Under the pieces are notes generated by a model. The model worked only from the letters and a program-made list of their open reading frames with translations. It searched no databases and was not told the origin of the DNA. Positions 58,791 to 64,000 of a DNA stretch of 64,000 bases are shown one piece after another. The stretch is from Isoetes taiwanensis (lineage: Eukaryota > Streptophyta > Lycopodiopsida > Isoetales > Isoetaceae), in NCBI GenBank assembly GCA_021234155.1, contig JAJEKV010000872.1, positions 1 through 64,000 of the forward strand. Reading direction: 5' to 3'. The position numbers were made by a program, and so were the translations under genes. The stretch's first letter is position 1; the number at the start of each line of letters is the position of its first letter.

Positions 58791-59877
58791 AATGCTAAAT
58801 TGTTCAACATAATACAGTACAATTTTGATCTCAATCTCAAATCCTATTTTAATTACTATAAACACACCAAAACTAAAAGTAAAGAAAAAGGAAATAACAA
58901 AAATACGTACATGTGAAAACAACTCTAACACAACTAACAATGGCGCATGTAAAATAAAACTTAAGATAAACAGATATTGCCTAACGTGCAATAAGAACAA
59001 TAAAAAATGCGTAGGACAAACAACAAACCTATTAACCAAGTACAAACAGCACAAAGCAAAATCAAATCTCAAAATGGCAGCACACATCAACAAGCACAAA
59101 CCGTATGAAAAGAAAACTTCCACAATGACCTTTTAGAAGAGACCAAATGCAAAGAATAGAATAGAATAGAAAAACGCAAATGAAATTCAAAGACATTATA
59201 TAAATCTTTATAACACAATCAAAGACAAAGATGGCTAGAACAACCTCATATCCTACGCAGGGTTAGGCTTTCAAATGGTTTGAAAAAACGTAAAAAAATA
59301 ATTCAATTATCTTTTGGTATCCAATCACCTTGTCCTAATTATCCTGCGCCTTACTTTTCTATGGCCTCTGGCGTGCCTTTTTGCTAGTTTTTTTTTTTGG
59401 TTTATTTTTCAAGGACACGTGTTGCCCTCAGGTTTTTTGTTGGGACGGAAATATTAACTTCAGACAAAATGAAACTGCCTTATATGTATTGATAACGTAT
59501 ATTATTGTTCAATTCTGAAAGTTATGTAAAGTTATATAAATAAATAAATATAGTATAAAAACTTGGAATATTTTAATAACAGTAGCCATTCTAGTGGAAG
59601 GCCAATAAATTTTCTCCATTTATATTTGATTGGAACTTTCTTCTTAGGCATTTCTCTGCACGCCCAAGCTAGATTCTGGCAACAACATCTATAACCGTGT
59701 TTTTGCAAAGAACTTGCTCTGGCAACCTAAGTAGGATTGTGCACAAATTTCTAACGGCATTGTTTAATTGCAATTTGACTGGAAGGAGAGCAATTCGAAA
59801 TTGTCTTGGGAATTTTCTTGCAAAGATTCATCTTTTAGATTGTGAGCTTATACAAGGAAACCTTTGGGATTTCAAAA
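58791..59877. other. Non-coding stretch
   Basis: AT-rich sequence without a recognisable gene. The 103-residue lysine- and threonine-rich frame at 58825-59136 has the composition of AT-rich non-coding DNA. Confidence 0.45.
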
Positions 59878-60129
59878 GAAGAAGAAGAAGAAGAAGAAGA
59901 AGAAGAAGAAGAAGAAGAAGAAGAAGAAGAAGAAGAAGAAGAAGAAGAAGAAGAAGAAGAAGAAGAAGAAGAAGAAGAAGAAGAAGAAGAAGAAGAAGAA
60001 GAAGAAGAAGAAGAAGAAGAAGAAGAAGAAGAAGAAGAAGAAGAAGAAGAAGAAGAAGAAGAAGAAGAAGAAGAAGAAGAAGAAGAAGAAGAAGAAGAAG
60101 AAGAAGAAGAAGAAGAAGAAGAAGAAGAA
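59878..60129 (+). repeat. (GAA)84 perfect microsatellite
   Basis: 252 bp of GAA without a single interruption, so poly-E, poly-K and poly-R frames on one strand and poly-S on the other are artefacts. Long GAA/TTC tracts can adopt triplex structures and are length-unstable, as known from the human FXN locus. The flanks show no gene. Confidence 0.97.
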
Positions 60130-60500
60130 TGCAAATTTTACAAGGTTGAAAACCGATATTGTCTAAATTATGCTCTAAGTTGGAACAAGAAGATGATTAA
60201 AACTTTGAAAAGCCTCGATGATTTTAACATGGATAATTGTGGAAGATCTAAAGTATAGATAGATGCACTAATAATACATTTTATGCCCATTGATACATGA
60301 ATTTAATTTGAGAAGCTCATTTATATTAAGATATCCTTAATGATCAAGTTATTATGTTTACATGGGGTTACAAAAGATGAACCTAGTAATCCTTTATATT
60401 TTGCTTACACATAATTGTGTGAGAGTTCTTGTCAATTCGGGATTTATCTAAATATCTTTTGGTCTTTAATACAAGATTGTCGGAGGATGGCTAACACAGA

Positions 60501-61274
60501 TTGTATTGGAAAATCCTTTTCGGGCCTGCTGCACTTATGACTCGAGCCCTAATTTATGACCCTATGCCTGCATATTCCATAGAATTTTCTATTGACCTAT
60601 ATTATGGCATGCAAAAAAGGAAAAATTGGTTTTATAGGATTGGCGCCAAAGTGGCTATGGCGGCCACTACACGTAACCCGACTTGCTCTAATCGCTATCA
60701 ATACAATGGCTAGCACCATTTGTATATAGAAAAGTTGATGCCAGATGTATTTTCTCGTGAGCTTGCTACATGCTTGTAGCTTGCCCTAGACGTTTTTTTT
60801 ATTATTCCGAAAACTTAATGGATTTGATTCTATGATTGCTTTTTGGGATCTTCCACCAAAAAGCCAATAGGATACAGCTTCGCATGATGTCAATGGATGG
60901 CTTTTGTTACAAATGATGCCCATGCGATAACAGTGGACTATTTTCGGCCTTTTTCACACACCGATACATATATGGATCTAGCATTTTCGAAAAATGGGCA
61001 CCTTTGCCTTCAAACGGTGGGGAAGTTTAACCCTAGTTTGATGCAAGCCGTGATGTCGTTTGCGCCGTCTTTGCAATCGCGCAAGAACCAAGCTGATCTA
61101 TTTCGCATGGAGTTAGGATCCGAGCTAATATTTCCGCCTTCTCAAACAGGTTTGAACGGCTATCTACTTGTAAAACGTGGCAAGATCCAATTTCGTTTTT
61201 CTATCCTTGAAAGAGTCTTTGATTATGTCGAGGGAAATAAGGCGCCTATTGTAAAGAATGGTTTTATGATCTGA
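60501..61274 (+). other. Two adjacent open frames of unknown nature
   Basis: The frame at 60501-60713 (YDPMPAYSIEFSIDLYYGMQ) and the frame at 60897-61274 have fairly protein-like composition. The second includes VDYFRPFSHTDTYMDLAFSK, GKFNPSLMQAVMSFAPSL and FSILERVFDYVEGNKAPIV. I recognise no domain. They could be decayed exons or part of an LTR element. Confidence 0.25.
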
Positions 61275-61279
61275 GTGAA

Positions 61280-62640
61280 AAGTTTGGTTGTGCGATTTAT
61301 TCCGGCATATGCAACCTGGATACCTAAGTGCATGCTTGATAAGTAATGCTAGATAAGCATACAATGACAAAATGATATTTGTTATGAAGTACTTCTATGC
61401 ATTTACCCCCTGCATAGGATAGAAGCCCGAAAGTCGCTTTGGTTGTTTGTGTTGGGTAATCGGATCATTTGTGGATGTTCAGAGGTCGCCTCGCTTATAG
61501 ATTGCTAGGTTAAATGCATGCTGGTTGTTTTAGCATTTTGTGGTATATGCATGTTTATGAGATCATTTATGGGCTTGTCAAGAAATTTTGGATTGGTCCG
61601 ATATAGATGTAACCTTCAATTATGCTTTGTTTATGCTTCTTTATAGATGATGTAGAGCATGGATTAACCGATATATGCACTTAGATAGAGGCTAGTAGTG
61701 CATTTGCTGTGGCTGATGTACATGTGGCTTGTAGGCCATGGTGCCTACAGTTATTATTATAGGGTCGCTATAGGCCATAGTTGGTCGTTATAGTTTGATG
61801 CCGAAGTTCTTTGAATATGCTTCTAGATGAAGTAAGGCATATAAGAACATATACAATATGACTTTGTGCTATGTGATGTTGATGAAATGGTTGTGGTAAG
61901 CGACCACGCTTAAAATGATTATGCTAAAATTATGACCTTTGAAGCTTATATGTGTACACATTTAAGTTTTTATGCAGTTTACCCGAATTTAAAGGGTGAA
62001 GGGCGATGAGCCATGATGTTTTATAGCTTACCCGACGGAGTGTCTTGTTACCATTTTTGTGCTAACATTGGCATTGTTTGGGTGCGGTAACCAAAACATC
62101 ATCTCCCCGATTACATTCAATGGTTAGAGTTACAAACAAATTGATGCGTGAAGACCAATGCGCTTCTATATTGCATCACAAAAACGTGGTGGAGATACAT
62201 TTAATATTGAATAATGAACAATGATTATATATTGAGAGTGTAACAAATGGAAGATTATCATTACTACTTATATTGCAGCTCTAAATGTTTATGATGTATG
62301 GACAAACTAATATTTCGCTATATAGAAAATCAAAATTTTGATATGATGGCATTTTACCAAAAAGTTTAAACCGATATTTTTATGGAGAAACCGATAATGG
62401 TACGGTAACAATGTATTTTTGAGAAATTTGAAGAATATATCTTGAAGTAAACATGCTTGATAGTTAATATGATATGGTTTCTGATTATACGAAATATAGA
62501 ATAGCATGATTAATTGGTTTGAGAGTGCTCGATGTGGCCTGGGCCTAAAAACTAGTGGGATATTGGGTAAAATGGTTTTATCATGAACCCAGGTACTTTT
62601 TTATGTGTTTTTGCATTGAGTAACCGTAGTCTTGGTAAGA
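61280..62640. other. Non-coding stretch
   Basis: No gene, repeat or RNA recognised in this interval. Confidence 0.4.
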
Positions 62641-62648
62641 ACATATTC

Positions 62649-62728
62649 AAGAAGAAGAAGAAGAAGAAGAAGAAGAAGAAGAAGAAGAAGAAGAAGAAGA
62701 AGAAGAAGAAGAAGAAGAAGAAGAAGAA

Positions 62729-62759
<31 letters not shown>

Positions 62760-62786
62760 AAGAAGAAGAAGAAGAAGAAGAAGAAG
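62649..62786 (+). repeat. (AAG)46 microsatellite with one interruption
   Basis: 46 triplets, with AAT replacing AAG once at 62727-62729. It is the same triplet class and strand as the 84-unit tract 2.5 kb upstream. Confidence 0.95.
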
Positions 62787-62799
62787 GAATATTCTTTGG

Positions 62800-64000
62800 A
62801 TCTTCAATTGGTTGGCATTTCTAAAGAAGAAGACCATATGCAATTTAAGAGGTCTTATTTGCCCATTTATTTAGTTTCCAATGTATTTGGGGTCTAATGA
62901 TTCAAGTATAAACAACAAGAGTTGTAAAATGATGTATATTGTTATGGTTCATGGAGAAGCAAAGTTGTGAAAACTTAATTTATGTAGAACATTTTACCTG
63001 AAGTGGATACAGTTAAAATATTTTACCTCAATGGTTGTCGTGTACAGAAAACACTAGAGCTTGACTTGCTATTTCGTGACACGTATGGATACGAAATATT
63101 ATATGAGGTTTAATGGCTTTTATAAGTGATGTTCATATTCCAATGGTGACACAACAAAATGATTTTGGACTATATTCAATAAAAGAGAAGGCTTACTACA
63201 AAATTTGAAACCCTTATGTTAAATGTGGACCCCTATGAAAAATTATGTTACGATCTAGGATGTGCTTTTAATATCTTTGTATGGCAAAAGCTAACTAGTT
63301 TACAAAAAGCAAAGTATGGCAAAACTTTATATGCTTGGTGTAGTTGCGGCAATAAGCAAAATCCTTTATATGCTTGAAGAAGTGGCGGCAAGCCCTTATA
63401 TGCTTGGGGAAGCTTCTTCTAATGGTTGATAAAGCACTTTATCGAAAACATGATGAAGGTTTTTCTTGTAATGCTTTTGATGGATATTCTCGGCCAAATA
63501 GTTTACGCTTAAAGTATCTTTGATTTTTCGACATGTTTCTAAATATGCCCTAAACCTAGGGTTTGCCTCTCAGATAATGGACCGATATTCAATGGCTAAT
63601 GTAGCCGAGATCCGCCTCAAAGGTAAAGAAGATCACAAACAGATGGGCCGGTCTCGAAAATCATCTCAAGAACAGAATACCGGCGGTCGATTGTCTCTAA
63701 CATGGCGCATCGTCGGCCGATCTGTAAGAGATTGTATAAGCATTGGCAATATGGCTCCTTTATGTTACTCTGGGGTTCTCCAAAGACAAGCCGGTCCTAA
63801 ATCCAAAGTTATTGATTCTTGATTCTAGAGTCCTAATATGTTTGCAATCATAATCCCATCCTTCACTGGGCTTAAGAATTGGATGCAAAAACTAGCTTGT
63901 CCATACGTAGATTGAAGCATAAAGCATAAAATGATGGATATAGCATTTGGAAATGCAAAATAGATGTTAAGCTTCCATAGCATCAAGTTTTATGTTATAA
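62800..64000. other. Non-coding or unrecognised stretch
   Basis: The 100-residue frame at 63520-63822 has no motif I can name. TGGCAAAAGC..., TATGCTTG and GTGGCGGCAA phrases recur loosely between 63280 and 63420. Confidence 0.35.

Noticed and set aside
58825-59136. 103-residue frame resembling a GIY-YIG or tail protein by eye
   Set aside because: The residue mix (K, N, T, I) is what AT-rich non-coding DNA yields. No motif residues line up.
59697-60258. Poly-R, poly-E, poly-K and poly-S frames across the GAA tract (and the similar ones at 62583-62897)
   Set aside because: They are the three readings of a triplet repeat, with no coding sequence around it.

Overview
The window looks like nuclear DNA of a land plant. 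It is AT-rich and intron-bearing, and dominated by layers of transposable elements. The element types (LINEs, Helitrons, Mutator-like elements, tRNA-derived SINEs, Ty3-type LTR elements) and the host-gene fragments (a PLS-type PPR gene, ELP2, an arabinogalactan peptide, a trihelix factor) all fit a plant. The PPR wording and the LINE type remind me of seed-free plants, perhaps a fern. That narrower placement is an inference from memory, not a result.

Only one gene looks intact: an 11-exon minus-strand gene at 18633-22211. It encodes an 845-residue protein with an N-terminal PWI-like fold, an RS/charged middle, a coiled coil and a PABPN1-like RRM. All ten introns are GT-AG and the reading phases join without error. 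It is probably a nuclear poly(A)-RNA binding protein.

Layout. 1-8130: diverged dispersed repeats, a long inverted repeat, unrecognised exon-like pieces and a genomic fragment of ELP2. 8175-8496: a tRNA-derived SINE with an 11-bp target duplication. 8890-11770: two LINE relics meeting tail to tail. 11850-13440: GC-richer unrecognised sequence. 14183-16480: a candidate non-autonomous Helitron filled by about 2 kb of almost pure purine strand. 18633-22211: the PWI-RRM gene. 22500-28830: no recognisable gene. 28842-31045: a Mutator/foldback-like element with a 10-bp target duplication, carrying an arabinogalactan-peptide fragment and an antisense fragment of another gene. 32160-34985: a young 5'-truncated LINE. 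35427-37103: remnants of a Mutator-type transposase. 37449-38153: five copies of a short GC-rich block, most followed by a perfect splice-donor sequence. 41909-48148: one or two candidate Helitrons carrying trihelix, PPR and kinase-like fragments.

48300-58790: a LINE split by an 8.7-kb insertion, flanked by TTTGG on both sides. The insertion holds a minus-strand Ty3-type element with a third ORF and a plus-strand gag-only LTR element. Its two outer ends come from different LTR families. 58790-64000: intergenic sequence with 84 perfect GAA units, a second 46-unit AAG tract and unrecognised ORFs.

The elements form a nested series: Helitrons and LINEs as the older layer, LTR elements inserted into them, and several element types that have picked up pieces of host genes.
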